A stretch of DNA of 64,000 nucleotides from the NCBI RefSeq assembly GCF_039535115.1, contig NZ_BAAAWO010000001.1:1922001-1986000 (forward strand), written 5' to 3'. The translations under genes and the position numbers were made by a program. This DNA comes from Paeniglutamicibacter sulfureus. Lineage in GTDB: Bacteria > Actinomycetota > Actinomycetes > Actinomycetales > Micrococcaceae. The stretch's first letter is position 1. Every line of letters begins with the position of its first letter. The notes beneath the pieces are model-generated. The model was given only the letters and a program-made list of their open reading frames with translations, was not told the origin of the DNA and did not search any database. Shown here piece after piece: positions 16,702 through 28,474 of the stretch.

Positions 16702-17223
16702 TCAGCCCCGAGGCGTGGCGCGGGTGGGAACCCAGTACCGCCGGGTGGGTCCGTCGGAGGCCTCGATGACGTTCTCCAGCTCTCCCCCGTTGGCCTCTAT
16801 GGTGCGGGCCGATCCGGTGTTGTCGTCACGGCAGGTGACCAGTGCCGATTCGATGTTGTGCTGCGCCAACTGTGCCAGCGAGAGGCGCAGGATCCTGGTG
16901 GCGTGGCCGCGCCTGCGGTGCCCCGGGCGGACCGCATAACCGATGTGCCCGCCGACGGCGAGCAGGTTCTCGTTGAGTTCGAACCTGATGCAGGTCCGGC
17001 CCACCAGCGTGCCCTCGGAGAAGGCGCCCCAGAGCGCGGAGCGGACCCATCCCGGGGGCAGGCCCAGGCCTTCTTCGTGGGCCGCCAGCTGCTCGAGGTA
17101 GGAATCGAATCCCCGGCGGGCCGAATACCCCAGCAGGAAGTCGAAGTCGTCGGCGTCCAGCTCGGCGCGCGCGTCCAGGGCGGCTTCGGCATCGGCGGCG
17201 GTGAAGGGTCGGATCTCAAGCAT
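16702..17223 (-). CDS. GNAT-family N-acetyltransferase
   Basis: A 173-residue acetyl-CoA-dependent acetyltransferase. It begins LEIRPFTAADAEAALDARAE, the usual GNAT beta1-alpha1 start. The acetyl-CoA pyrophosphate loop RPGHRRRGHATRIL lies at about 100-113. The C-terminal pattern TCRDDNTGSARTIEANGGELENV matches the RimJ/RimL-like group. The substrate is unknown. The ATG at 17223 has a weak ribosome-binding site; an in-frame start 16 codons upstream is possible. It is transcribed between sdaA and mgtE, with hairpins on both sides suggesting an independent unit. Confidence 0.88.
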   Translation of the reverse strand: MLEIRPFTAADAEAALDARAELDADDFDFLLGYSARRGFDSYLEQLAAHEEGLGLPPGWVRSALWGAFSEGTLVGRTCIRFELNENLLAVGGHIGYAVRPGHRRRGHATRILRLSLAQLAQHNIESALVTCRDDNTGSARTIEANGGELENVIEASDGPTRRYWVPTRATPRG

Positions 17224-17272
17224 GCTTCGAAGGCTACCAGTCGGAAACCTTCCCTCCTGCATCGGAAGCACG

Positions 17273-17332
17273 AACGGCCCGGCGCCTGCGCTGCCCCGAA
17301 AAATCCGGGACCGCGGCAGGTACCGGGCCGTT
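17273..17332 (-). terminator. Terminator after sdaA
   Basis: AACGGCCCGG (17273-17282) pairs with CCGGGCCGTT (17323-17332). Further complementarity inside (GCCTGC with GCGGCAGG) gives a long hairpin 18 bases after the sdaA stop. Confidence 0.6.
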
Positions 17333-17349
17333 GCTGTGGGACTACGCCC

Positions 17350-18759
17350 CTAGCACTCGATCACGTTCACGGCCAGGCCGCCCATGGCGGTTTCCTTGTA
17401 CTTGTCGCTCATGTCCTTGCCGGTTTCCCGCATGGTGATGATGACCTCGTCCAGGGTGACGTGGTGCTGGCCGTCGCCCATCAGCGCCATCTTGGCGGCG
17501 TTGATGGCCTTGGAAGCGGCGATGGCGTTGCGTTCGATGCACGGGATCTGCACCAGGCCGCCGATCGGGTCGCAGGTCAGTCCAAGGTTGTGCTCCATGG
17601 CGATTTCCGCTGCGTTTTCCACTTGGTCAACGGTGCCGCCCAGGATCTCGGCCAGGCCGCCGGCTGCCATCGAGGAGGCCGAACCGACCTCGCCCTGGCA
17701 ACCGACCTCCGCGCCGGAGATCGAGGCCTGCTCCTTGTAGAGCACGCCGATGGCCGCTGCGGTGAGCATGAAGCGGACGATCACGTCCTCGCGCTCTTCC
17801 TGGTTCCAGTACTGGGCACCGGGTGCATAGTGGGTCGCGTAGAACATCACCGCGGGGATGATGCCGGCAGCACCGTTGGTCGGGGCCGTGACGACCCGGC
17901 CGCCGGACGCGTTTTCCTCGTTGACGGCCAGCGCCACCAGGTTGACCCATTCCTGCCAGTACACCGGATCGCGGTCCTTGTCTTCCTTGGCCAGGCGCTT
18001 GTGCCATTCGGGGGCGCGGCGGCGAACCTTGAGCCCGCCGGGCAGCACGCCCTCGCGTTCCAGCGCGGAGTCCTTGCAATCCTCCATGACCTGCCAGATA
18101 TGCAGCAGGCCTTCCCGGATTTCTTCCTTGGAGCGGTAGACCTCTTCGTTGGCGGCCATGACACCGGCGATCGACAGACCCGACGTGGCGCAGTGTTCCA
18201 ACAGCTTTGCGGCGGTGGTGAAGGGGTAGGGTTGCGCGTTGAGCGCGCCCTCGAGGTTGGCTGCGAGCTTTTCCTCGGCACCCTCGCGCACGATGAAGCC
18301 GCCGCCCACCGAATAGTAGGTATCCTCGGCCAGGATGTTGCCCTCGGCATCCAAGGCCGCCATCTTCAGGCCGTTGGTGTGCCGGGGCAGGACCGTGAGC
18401 GGGTGCTGGATCATGTCCTCGACCTTGTAGTCGATTTCCTTGCCCCCTCCCAGCGCCTTGCACAATTGCAGTTTGCCGGTCGCCGCCATATCGTCGAGGC
18501 GCTCATCGACCTCGGATGGCAGGATGGCCTCGGGCTCGTAGCCTTCCAGTCCCAGCATGATCGCCGTGAAGGTTCCGTGGCCGCGGCCGGTGGCGGCCAG
18601 CGAACCGTAGACGTCGACCCGCAACGATGCGGTCTGCACGAGGATTTCCTCGCGCACCAGCTTCGCGGCAAACGCGTGCGCGGCGCGCATGGGTCCCACC
18701 GTGTGTGATGACGATGGCCCAATGCCAACGGTGAAAAGATCAAAAACACTGATAGCCAT
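17350..18759 (-). CDS. sdaA: L-serine ammonia-lyase, iron-sulfur type, single chain
   Basis: A 469-residue oxygen-sensitive [4Fe-4S] L-serine dehydratase converting serine to pyruvate and ammonia. The beta domain begins [27 protein letters not shown], and the alpha domain has [13 protein letters not shown]. Cysteines for the cluster occur in the [20 protein letters not shown] and IPCIERNA contexts. The last residue is a cysteine (NVIEC), matching the C-terminal tail that reaches the active site in characterised enzymes. The ATG follows AAGGAAG. It sits downstream of glyA but behind a strong terminator. Together with the glycine-cleavage genes it completes glycine -> serine -> pyruvate. Confidence 0.96.
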   Translation of the reverse strand: MAISVFDLFTVGIGPSSSHTVGPMRAAHAFAAKLVREEILVQTASLRVDVYGSLAATGRGHGTFTAIMLGLEGYEPEAILPSEVDERLDDMAATGKLQLCKALGGGKEIDYKVEDMIQHPLTVLPRHTNGLKMAALDAEGNILAEDTYYSVGGGFIVREGAEEKLAANLEGALNAQPYPFTTAAKLLEHCATSGLSIAGVMAANEEVYRSKEEIREGLLHIWQVMEDCKDSALEREGVLPGGLKVRRRAPEWHKRLAKEDKDRDPVYWQEWVNLVALAVNEENASGGRVVTAPTNGAAGIIPAVMFYATHYAPGAQYWNQEEREDVIVRFMLTAAAIGVLYKEQASISGAEVGCQGEVGSASSMAAGGLAEILGGTVDQVENAAEIAMEHNLGLTCDPIGGLVQIPCIERNAIAASKAINAAKMALMGDGQHHVTLDEVIITMRETGKDMSDKYKETAMGGLAVNVIEC

Positions 18760-18853
18760 TGAACAAACTTCCTTCGTATATGCCGCTGTGGTGGTTCTCG
18801 ATGATGGATGCTGCAAGCAGCAGGCGTGTGATGCGCGCCACGGCAGGAGATGC

Positions 18854-18894
18854 AAAAACCGCGAGCCCGGGACCGCTCTGGTCCCGGGCTCGCG
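18854..18894 (-). terminator. Strong terminator between glyA and sdaA
   Basis: A 15-bp perfect stem (18860-18874 with 18880-18894, five-base loop) is followed on the minus strand by TTTTT (18858-18854). It ends the glycine operon transcript, so sdaA needs its own promoter or read-through. Confidence 0.88.
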
Positions 18895-18916
18895 ATATCT
18901 TGCAAGGAGTCCGGGA

Positions 18917-20236
18917 CTAGACCAGTTTGGCCAGATCCGGGTACAGCGGGTGGGCGTTGGCCAGGGCGTGCACGCGGTCCTTTAGTGCCGCGAGCGTTGC
19001 CTCGTTGTTCTCCTGGGTGCCGGCGATGAGGGTCTCGGCGATGATGTCCGCGACCTCCACGAAGGCCGCCTCGGAGAAGCCGCGTGTGGCCAGCGCCGGG
19101 GTGCCGATGCGCAAACCGCTGGTGACCATCGGCGGACGCGGGTCAAACGGGACCGCGTTGCGGTTCACCGTGATCTCCACCTTCGCCAACAGGTCCTCGC
19201 CCTGCTGCCCGTCCAGCTCCGAGTGGCGCAGGTCCACCAGGACCAGGTGCACGTCGGTGCCGCCGGTGAGCACGGAAATGCCCGCCGCGGCGACGTCCGG
19301 TGCGGTGAGGCGCTCGGCCAGGATCTTCGCCCCGGCCAGGGTGCGTTCCTGGCGTTCGCGGAACTCCTGCGTCGCGGCGATCTTGAACGCCACGGCCTTG
19401 CCGGCGATCACGTGCTCCAGCGGCCCGCCCTGCTGGCCCGGGAACACCGCCGAATTGATCTTCTTGGCGATGTCCGCATCGTTGGTCAGGATGATCCCGC
19501 CGCGCGGACCGGCCAGGGTCTTGTGCGTGGTGGAGGACACCACATGGGCGTGCGGCACCGGGGAAGGGTGCAGCCCGGCGGCCACCAGGCCGGCGAAGTG
19601 CGCCATGTCCACGAACAGGTACGCACCGACCTTGTCCGCGATCTCCCGGAACCGCTCGAAGTCCAGCTGCCGCGGGTAGGCGGACCAGCCGGCGACGATC
19701 ATCTTCGGCTTATGCTCCAGGGCCAGGGCCTCGACCTTGTCCATGTCCACCACCAAGGTGTCCTCCTCAACCCCATAGGGGACGATGTTGTAGAGGCGGC
19801 CGGAGAAGTTGATCTTCATGCCGTGGGTCAGGTGCCCGCCATGGGCCAGGTTCAACCCCATGATGGTGTCGCCCGGACGGATCAGCGCGTGCATCACCGA
19901 GGCGTTGGCCTGCGCGCCGGAGTGCGGCTGCACGTTCGCGAACTCGGCACCGAAGAGCGCCTTGACCCGCTCCAGGGCCAGGGTCTCCACCACGTCGACC
20001 TCCTCGCAGCCGCCGTAGTAGCGCTTGCCCGGGTAGCCCTCGGCGTACTTGTTCGTCAGCACCGAACCCTGCGCCTGCATCACGGCCAGGGCCGTGTGGT
20101 TCTCCGAGGCGATCATCTCCAGCCCGCGCTGCTGGCGCGCCAGCTCCGCGTCGATCCGCTCCGCGATCTCCGGATCCAGGGTCCCGATGTCCTGCGTCAG
20201 CGACGCAGGTGCAAGGGATTCGAACACTGCGGTCAC
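18917..20236 (-). CDS. glyA: Serine hydroxymethyltransferase
   Basis: A 439-residue PLP enzyme interconverting serine plus tetrahydrofolate with glycine plus 5,10-methylene-tetrahydrofolate. The PLP-lysine motif [14 protein letters not shown] is intact, as are [13 protein letters not shown] and [11 protein letters not shown]. It starts at GTG, overlapping the gcvH stop by four bases (GTGA), so the two are translationally coupled. Within the gcv operon its likely use is to convert glycine with the methylene-THF made by the cleavage system into serine. Confidence 0.97.
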   Translation of the reverse strand: MTAVFESLAPASLTQDIGTLDPEIAERIDAELARQQRGLEMIASENHTALAVMQAQGSVLTNKYAEGYPGKRYYGGCEEVDVVETLALERVKALFGAEFANVQPHSGAQANASVMHALIRPGDTIMGLNLAHGGHLTHGMKINFSGRLYNIVPYGVEEDTLVVDMDKVEALALEHKPKMIVAGWSAYPRQLDFERFREIADKVGAYLFVDMAHFAGLVAAGLHPSPVPHAHVVSSTTHKTLAGPRGGIILTNDADIAKKINSAVFPGQQGGPLEHVIAGKAVAFKIAATQEFRERQERTLAGAKILAERLTAPDVAAAGISVLTGGTDVHLVLVDLRHSELDGQQGEDLLAKVEITVNRNAVPFDPRPPMVTSGLRIGTPALATRGFSEAAFVEVADIIAETLIAGTQENNEATLAALKDRVHALANAHPLYPDLAKLV

Positions 20237-20613
20237 GCTACGTCGCCGCCGTTTGCGGAGGCGTAGTCTGCTGCCGAGAGCAGCGGGCCCTCCTCGGAGA
20301 CCTCGACGGTGAACAGCCAGCCGGCGCCGTACGGGTCTTCGTTCAGGATGGCCGGGTTGTCGATGGCATCCTGGTTGACCTCGACGATGGTGCCGGTGAC
20401 CGGTGCGTACAGGTCGGAGACGGACTTGGTCGACTCGACCTCGCCGCAGGTCTCGCCGGCGGTGACAGTGTCGCCGACCTCGGGCAGGTCAACATATACG
20501 ACATCGCCCAGTGCGTCCGCGGCAACCTGGGTGATGCCGACCTTGGTCGGGGTCGCGGAGTCGACCCATTCGTGCTCGGCCGAGTAACGAAGGGATGCGA
20601 GAACCTTGCTCAT
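20233..20613 (-). CDS. gcvH: Glycine cleavage system H protein
   Basis: A 126-residue lipoyl carrier. The lipoylation site is the lysine in [18 protein letters not shown]. It shuttles the aminomethyl group from GcvP to GcvT. The start is the ATG of MSKVLA after AGAGGA; an in-frame ATG six codons upstream lacks a ribosome-binding site. It is the third gene of the operon and is coupled to glyA. Confidence 0.97.
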   Translation of the reverse strand: MSKVLASLRYSAEHEWVDSATPTKVGITQVAADALGDVVYVDLPEVGDTVTAGETCGEVESTKSVSDLYAPVTGTIVEVNQDAIDNPAILNEDPYGAGWLFTVEVSEEGPLLSAADYASANGGDVA

Positions 20614-20699
20614 GGGGGTGTTTCCTCTCAAAGAATGTGGGTAAAGAAGTTAAGCCGGTTGATCGGTGGCGGGACGCGTCGCGCCCGCCACCGACAACG

Positions 20700-21812
20700 T
20701 TACTTGGCTCGGGTGTAGAACGGCAGTGTGACGACTTCGAATGCCTCGGGCTTGCCACGCAGGTCAACATCGACCTTCGTGCCGACCTCGGCGAACTCCG
20801 GGGCCACGTAGGCCAGGGCCACCGGGTAGCCCAGGGTCGGCGACGGCTGGCCCGAGGTGACGGCGCCGACCTGCACGCCGTCCACGGACACCGGGTAGCC
20901 GCCGCGACCGGCGCGACGTCCCAGGCCCTTCAGGCCCACCAGGACCTTCTTGGCGCCTTCGGCCTTGATGGCCTCCAGTGCCTTGCGGCCCACGAAGTCC
21001 TCTTCCTTCTTGAAGGAAACGATCGGGCCAAGGTTGGCCTCGAACGGGTTGCCCTCAAGGGAAAGCTCGTTGCCGTACAGCGGCATGCCGGCTTCCAGGC
21101 GCAGCGAGTCGCGGCAGGCCAGACCCGCGGGGATCAGCCCGTGGTTGGTGCCGGCGGCCATCAGTGCGTCCCAGAGTTCGGCTGCCTGTGCGTTCGGCAC
21201 GTACAGCTCGAAGCCGTCTTCACCGGTGTAGCCGGTGCGTGCCAGCAGCACGTCGATGCCGGCAACGGTGACCTCGTCGGCAGCGTAGTAGCTCATGTCC
21301 GAGACCACTGACTTGGCTGCCTCGTCGACCAGTTCGTGCAGGATGGCCACGGCATTCGGGCCCTGCACGGCGACCAGCGAGGTCTCGGCGGACGCGTCGG
21401 TGACTACCACGTCGAAGCCCTTGGCACGCTCGGCCAGGGCAGCGGCAACCACCGGGGCGTTGCCCGCGTTGGGCACCACGAGGAACTTTTCCTCGCCGCG
21501 ACGGTAGGTGATCAGGTCATCGATGATTCCGCCTGCTTCGTTGCAGATCACCGAGTACTTGGCCTTACCGACCTTCATCACTGCCATGTTGCCGGCCAGC
21601 GCGGTGTTCAGGTACGTTGCGGCGTCGGGTCCCTCGACCCAGACCTCGCCCATGTGGGAGAGGTCAAACAGGCCAGCGGTGGCGCGCACCGCATTGTGCT
21701 CGGCCAATTCCGAACCATACTTCAACGGCATGTCCCAGCCACCAAAGTCGGTGAAGGATGCGCCTAGTTCCGCATGCTGTGCATGCAGGGAGGTTTTCTT
21801 CGGGTCGCTCAT
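20700..21812 (-). CDS. gcvT: Glycine cleavage system T protein (aminomethyltransferase)
   Basis: A 370-residue folate-dependent aminomethyltransferase. It releases ammonia from the H-protein-bound intermediate and forms methylene-tetrahydrofolate. Recognisable motifs are DLSHMGEVWVEGPDA, YSVICNEAGGIIDDLITYR (catalytic Asp region), TGYTGEDGFELYV and RDSLRLEAGMPLYGNEL. The start is the ATG of MSDPKKT after AAAGG. It lies about 40 bases after gcvP and 87 before gcvH. Confidence 0.97.
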   Translation of the reverse strand: MSDPKKTSLHAQHAELGASFTDFGGWDMPLKYGSELAEHNAVRATAGLFDLSHMGEVWVEGPDAATYLNTALAGNMAVMKVGKAKYSVICNEAGGIIDDLITYRRGEEKFLVVPNAGNAPVVAAALAERAKGFDVVVTDASAETSLVAVQGPNAVAILHELVDEAAKSVVSDMSYYAADEVTVAGIDVLLARTGYTGEDGFELYVPNAQAAELWDALMAAGTNHGLIPAGLACRDSLRLEAGMPLYGNELSLEGNPFEANLGPIVSFKKEEDFVGRKALEAIKAEGAKKVLVGLKGLGRRAGRGGYPVSVDGVQVGAVTSGQPSPTLGYPVALAYVAPEFAEVGTKVDVDLRGKPEAFEVVTLPFYTRAK

Positions 21813-21851
21813 CAAGCTACCTTTCGTGAGGCTCAAAAATGAGTGTCGGAA

Positions 21852-24689
<2,838 letters not shown>

Positions 24690-24739
24690 GGGGAACTCCA
24701 TTGGGTCATCGGCGTGCGTACACACCGAACGAGCTGCAA

Positions 24740-24963
24740 AGTTCCTCCCCGACCCTGTTGCTTGACCTGAGAGTTTCCGCGTTGCGCCGGTCCGTGAGGG
24801 CGGGGCACGCTTGCACCTTCGGTGAGCCGCACCGCCGAACGGCGGTGTTGCTACTTTCCAGAGTTGCCTCTTCGCGGCGGTACGGGGGCCTGAGAGTTTC
24901 CCGGGGAGGAATTGCTCCTACGGCGCCCGACCAACTTTCGTTGAACGGGACTCTCCCGCCGCA
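24740..24963 (-). promoter_or_regulatory. Tandem glycine riboswitch
   Basis: Two glycine aptamers precede gcvP on the minus strand. The first starts with GGGAGAGTCCCG, has the core CGCCGTAGGAGCAAT (24925-24911) and closes with GAAACTCTCAGGC. A linker containing GAGGCAACTCTGGAAAG follows. The second has the core CACCGAAGGTGCAAGC (24824-24809) and closes with GGAAACTCTCAGGT near 24764. These are the hallmark sequences of the gcvT-type riboswitch, which normally activates glycine breakdown when glycine is high. The C/G-rich 3' segment (24744-24760) may contribute to the expression platform. Confidence 0.93.
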
Positions 24964-25141
24964 TGTCAGTGGCTGCGCCCCCTTCGAGGCACGATCACCA
25001 TCCTACCGGCGATGCGTGAGCCAGACAACACGGACATGCCTGGATGAAGCAACACGTCTTTTACGCGGGCCACTCCTGCGCGAGGGCACACATTGCACCC
25101 CGGGCGAACCCTGGCCCGGCAGTTCACGATCCTGGAGGCAC

Positions 25142-25466
25142 CTAGAGATTGAGGAAGACGAAACCGACAAGTTGCCCACATCGACAAGGGCATGCGAGAG
25201 CAGCGGGTATCGCAGGCTCAGGGCAAGGATCCCGGCCATTGGGAACAGCCCGCGCGCCAAGTCCGACAATCCACACCCATGCCGGACGCCTGGCGCTGCG
25301 TCGAAACCACGCCCACCGCTGCCCCGCACCGGCGGCCAACGAAATCACGATGGCAATCAGCCCACAGCCGCGCCGCTCGGGCGTTCGTGTCCATGGCAAC
25401 ACGCGCGGCCAAATGCCCGGCAGCAATGATGAACAGCGGGGTGGCCAGCAGCATAAACCCCCGCAC
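25142..25466 (-). pseudogene. Frameshifted small membrane-protein gene (candidate)
   Basis: Pieces of a coherent small membrane protein are spread over different minus-strand frames. They are RGFMLLATPLFIIAAGHLAA...ARAARL (from a GTG at 25466), then GLIAIVISLAAGAGQRW and WVWIVGL from about 25363, then GLFPMAGILALSLRYPLL from about 25245, and finally GQLVGFVFLNL ending at a stop at 25142. The G/C bias of codon third positions moves with these segments. It would be a roughly 105-residue, three- or four-helix protein broken by about three frameshifts, or several sequencing errors. The family is not recognised. Confidence 0.42.
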
Positions 25467-25673
25467 TCTCGTGCTTGCCCACCATCCCGACCCTCCGACG
25501 GACGCGGTTTCCGATCACGCCTTCCAGCCCCCGCTCTCAGCCATGCCTCCAACCCTTCGCATCCGGGCGCATGATCCTCAAGATTTTCACACCTCAGCAG
25601 GGCACTTCCCGCTGCATCCACGGTCCACACCCGGGCGTCGCAAACAATTTTCAACGGATTCATCCTGAAATAC

Positions 25674-25720
25674 TTGACAGTTCAACCATTAGGGGTCTAC
25701 CGTATCACTTGAAGGTTCAA
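25674..25720 (+). promoter_or_regulatory. Paired TTGA-TTCAA palindromes before the reductase gene
   Basis: TTGACAGTTCAA (25674-25685, also a consensus -35 TTGACA) and TTGAAGGTTCAA (25709-25720, perfect palindrome) flank the presumed promoter core. Such repeats are typical operators for MarR- or HxlR-type redox regulators. A related site, TTGACGTGTCAA, precedes the MarR gene at 39353. Confidence 0.5.
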
Positions 25721-25741
25721 CAAACAGGATTTGAGGATCAC

Positions 25742-26419
25742 ATGAAGAACTTCCTCGCTCGACTCTTTGGAAAGAAGAACGACATGAACATCGACATCAC
25801 CATCATCGGCACCGGCAACATGGGCCGCGCGCTTGCAACACGCTCGATCGCCGCCGGCAAGAGCCTGCAGGTCCTGGCCCGCTCCACCGAGACCGCAGCC
25901 ACCTTTGCCGCCGAGCTCGGTACCGGAATCGCCAGCGGGAATACCGCCGAAGTCCCGGCTGGCCGCATCGTCGTTTTGGCCCTGCCCTTCGACGCCGCCA
26001 AGGAATACGTCGCCGCCCAGGGTTCGGCCCTGGACTCCAAGATCCTGGTCGACATCACCAACCCGGTGGACTTCGCAACCTTTGACTCGCTGACCACCCC
26101 TGCAGGAAGCTCGGCCGCCGAGGAAATCTCCGCCTTGACCTCCGCCACCGTCGTGAAGGCCTTCAACACGACCTTCGCCGGTCCGCTGACTTCCGGCTCC
26201 GCCGACGGCAAGCCGCTTGATGTCTTCGTTGCCGGCGAGGAATCCGCCCGCAGCGAGGTAGCGGCATTCGTCATCGCCGCCGGCATGCGCCCGTTGGAGG
26301 TCGGTGGCCTGCACCACGCCCGCGAGCTCGAGGGCTTCCAGCTGCTGGTCATGGCCATGCAGGTCAATCCGGCGCTGCCCGACTTCAACTGGGGAACCGC
26401 GCTGACGATCGTGGGCTAA
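25742..26419 (+). CDS. NADP-binding oxidoreductase, F420-dependent NADP reductase-like
   Basis: A 225-residue Rossmann protein of the F420-oxidoreductase/NADP-reductase group. The dinucleotide motif IGTGNMGRALATR begins about 20 residues in. IVVLALPFDAAKEYV and LVDITNPVDF follow, with AFNTTFA as in Fno-like enzymes. A short amphipathic leader (MKNFLARLFGKKND) precedes the domain. A start at the internal methionine of MNIDITIIG is possible, but the upstream ATG has a good GAGGA. Physiological cofactor and substrate are unknown. Paired palindromes over its promoter suggest inducible, stress-responsive expression. Confidence 0.82.
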   Translation: MKNFLARLFGKKNDMNIDITIIGTGNMGRALATRSIAAGKSLQVLARSTETAATFAAELGTGIASGNTAEVPAGRIVVLALPFDAAKEYVAAQGSALDSKILVDITNPVDFATFDSLTTPAGSSAAEEISALTSATVVKAFNTTFAGPLTSGSADGKPLDVFVAGEESARSEVAAFVIAAGMRPLEVGGLHHARELEGFQLLVMAMQVNPALPDFNWGTALTIVG

Positions 26420-26448
26420 GACCCCCGCCTGCCCAATCCGGGATATTC

Positions 26449-26485
26449 GAGGGGACGGAACCGCCACCGGCGGTTCCGTCCCCTC
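26449..26485. terminator. Bidirectional terminator
   Basis: A 17-bp perfect stem (26449-26465 with 26469-26485, loop ACC) lies between the convergent oxidoreductase and VIT-family genes. Confidence 0.8.
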
Positions 26486-26515
26486 GTGCGTTGCCTCGGT
26501 TGGAGGTGTTCGGGC

Positions 26516-27238
26516 CTAGACGATTCCCGAGACGCCTAGCCACGAACCGATGGCGAACGTGACGGCGAGCGCCGCGGCCCCTCCGATCAGCACCCGCAGG
26601 GTGGGCCGCAGCACCGAGGCCCCGCCCAGCCGCGCGCCCGTCGCCCCGGTCACCGCAAGCGCCAGCAGCACCGCCGCAAACGTCACCGGAATCCTCAGGC
26701 CCACGGGAAGGAACACCGCCGTGGCGAAGGGCAATGCCGCACCCACCGTGAACGCGATGGCCGAGGCGATTGCGGCATTCCACGGGTTGAGCACCTCGTC
26801 CTCGTCCAGCTGCAGCTCGACATCGAGGTGTGCCTTGAGCACGTCGTGCTCGGTCAGTTCCCGGGCAACCTGCTGGGCCGTTGCGCGGCTCAGCCCCTTG
26901 GCCTCGTAGAGACCGGCGAGTTCAGCCAGTTCTTCCTCAGGCATCTCGGCCAGTTCCCGGCGCTCCTTTTCAATGAGCGCCTTCTGCGAGTCAGCCGAGC
27001 TGGATACCGAGACGTACTCTCCCAGCGCCATGGAAATGGCGCCGCCGATCGCAGCGGCGGCACCGGCAGCCACCACCGGACCCGTGGCCGTGGTGGCACC
27101 GGCGACGCCGACCACGACCGCTGCCACCGAGACGATTCCATCATTGGCGCCGAGCACCCCGGCCCGCAGCCAATTCAGCCTTTCGGCCAGGCCCTGGTCG
27201 TGGGGTTCGCCCTCATGCTGCATCTCCTGCTGGTCCAT
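26516..27238 (-). CDS. VIT1/CCC1-family iron/manganese transporter
   Basis: A 240-residue membrane protein. The family start NWLRAGVLGANDGIVSVAAVVVGVAGA is at about 20-46, and MALGEYVSVSSSADSQKALIEKERREL follows helix 2. The acidic cytosolic segment (PEEELAELAGLYEAKGLS...EHDVLKAHLDVELQLDEDEV) corresponds to the metal-binding domain. Three C-terminal helices complete the fold. Family members move Fe2+ or Mn2+ out of the cytosol by proton antiport. The start at 27238 is the best-placed ATG, although the ribosome-binding site is weak. Confidence 0.9.
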   Translation of the reverse strand: MDQQEMQHEGEPHDQGLAERLNWLRAGVLGANDGIVSVAAVVVGVAGATTATGPVVAAGAAAAIGGAISMALGEYVSVSSSADSQKALIEKERRELAEMPEEELAELAGLYEAKGLSRATAQQVARELTEHDVLKAHLDVELQLDEDEVLNPWNAAIASAIAFTVGAALPFATAVFLPVGLRIPVTFAAVLLALAVTGATGARLGGASVLRPTLRVLIGGAAALAVTFAIGSWLGVSGIV

Positions 27239-27310
27239 GGACACCAGCAAAGCACCAGACCGCCGCATTCGCCAGCGGCCGTTCCTCGCATTCGGCGGGA
27301 CGGGCAGGTC

Positions 27311-28087
27311 CTACGGCGCTGACGCCGCCTCCAGGGAGACCAAGTCGGGGAAGCGGGGGCGCAGCGAATCGCCCGAGGAAGTCCCGGTGAGCCGGCGCTT
27401 GACCCATGGTGCCAGGTATTCCCTGGCCCAGACGGCATCCTCGCGCAGCCTTTCGATGCGGGACTTGGCAGTCGGTGCCGAGAGCTCGGGCACCTCGATG
27501 TGGGCCTCGTGTTCCAGCACGCGCAGCACCTTCGCCGCCAACAGCGTGTGTCCGGCTGTGTTCATGTGCAAGCGGTCGGTGGACCAGTAGCGCCAGTCCC
27601 GGAATTCACGCCAACGCCAGTAGTCGGCAATCACGGCACCGAATTCATCTGCGATCTCGCGGACGGCCTCGTTGTAGATGGCGGTACGGCCGCGGGTCTT
27701 TTCGAAGATGGCCGAACCGCTGGAATCAAAACCGGTGAAGAGCACCACCGCGGCACCGGTGGCGGCCAGTTGCGCCACCGCATCCCGGTAGGCGACCATC
27801 AGCGAGTCGATGTCCACCGCCGGGCGCAGGATGTCGTTCCCGCCCATGTACAAGGTGACAAGCGTGGGCTTGAGTGCGAGCGCGGCAGGCAACTGCTCGG
27901 CGACGACCTGGCCGACCTTCTTGCCGCGGATGGCCAGATTCGCATACCCCCACCGCGGGTCGGCACAGAGCTGTTCGGCCACGCGGTCGGCCCAACCGCG
28001 CACCTGGTGGGGCCGCAGCGGATCGACATCCCCCATGCCCTCGGTGAAGGAATCGCCCAATGCCACAAATCGTTTCGAAAATTCCAC
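27311..28087 (-). CDS. SGNH/GDSL-family hydrolase
   Basis: A 258-residue esterase/lipase-fold protein. Block I VALGDSFTEG carries the catalytic Ser (residue 13), YMGGNDILRP is block III, and STDRLHMNTAGH gives the Asp-x-x-His of block V. No signal peptide is present, so it is cytosolic. The first 200 residues are the SGNH domain; a basic tail follows. The substrate is unknown. It starts 73 bases downstream in transcription order of nothing obvious and is separated from the VIT gene by about 70 bases, so co-transcription is possible. Confidence 0.9.
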   Translation of the reverse strand: MEFSKRFVALGDSFTEGMGDVDPLRPHQVRGWADRVAEQLCADPRWGYANLAIRGKKVGQVVAEQLPAALALKPTLVTLYMGGNDILRPAVDIDSLMVAYRDAVAQLAATGAAVVLFTGFDSSGSAIFEKTRGRTAIYNEAVREIADEFGAVIADYWRWREFRDWRYWSTDRLHMNTAGHTLLAAKVLRVLEHEAHIEVPELSAPTAKSRIERLREDAVWAREYLAPWVKRRLTGTSSGDSLRPRFPDLVSLEAASAP

Positions 28088-28207
28088 GGTTTCAGCCTAG
28101 CGGCACGCGCCGACCGTCTTCGGCCCGTGCCGCGTGTCCTCGCTTCACGGGGTTGCACCGAGCCCGGGCACAGCGGGCGCTTAGCTTGGAGGGGCACGGT
28201 GGAATGC

Positions 28208-28474
28208 ATGAAGACCAGACAACGCCATCCGGCACCCCACACCACCAACAGGCGGCAGTCAGCCCGCCCGATTTCCCCACCGGACGGCTTCGTGCAAGCC
28301 ATGCCCGTTGCCGGAACACCGGAAGGCGGCCATTCGGCCTCGGAATCCCGTGAGGAAGAGGTCCGGTTTCATTTCGTGGCCACCCGGCAGCCGGTCGATC
28401 CGGCACAGATCCCGTGGCTTGATGAAATCAGCGGCAGCCACGACGTGAACGAGGCATCCTCCGGGATCATCTAG
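28208..28474 (+). CDS. Small hypothetical protein
   Basis: An 88-residue open frame with no recognised family. It begins with a basic, Pro/His-rich stretch (MKTRQRHPAPHTTNRRQ) and has a better-ordered second half (REEEVRFHFVATRQPVDPAQIPWLDEI). GGTGGA lies just upstream. Its stop shares the tetranucleotide CTAG with the stop of the convergent serine-hydrolase gene. Third-position G/C bias is consistent with coding, but the call is tentative. Confidence 0.45.
   Translation: MKTRQRHPAPHTTNRRQSARPISPPDGFVQAMPVAGTPEGGHSASESREEEVRFHFVATRQPVDPAQIPWLDEISGSHDVNEASSGII

Noticed and set aside
16438..18708. A 756-residue plus-strand frame covering the GNAT and sdaA genes
   Set aside because: Antisense shadow; the minus-strand genes have clear motifs and ribosome-binding sites.
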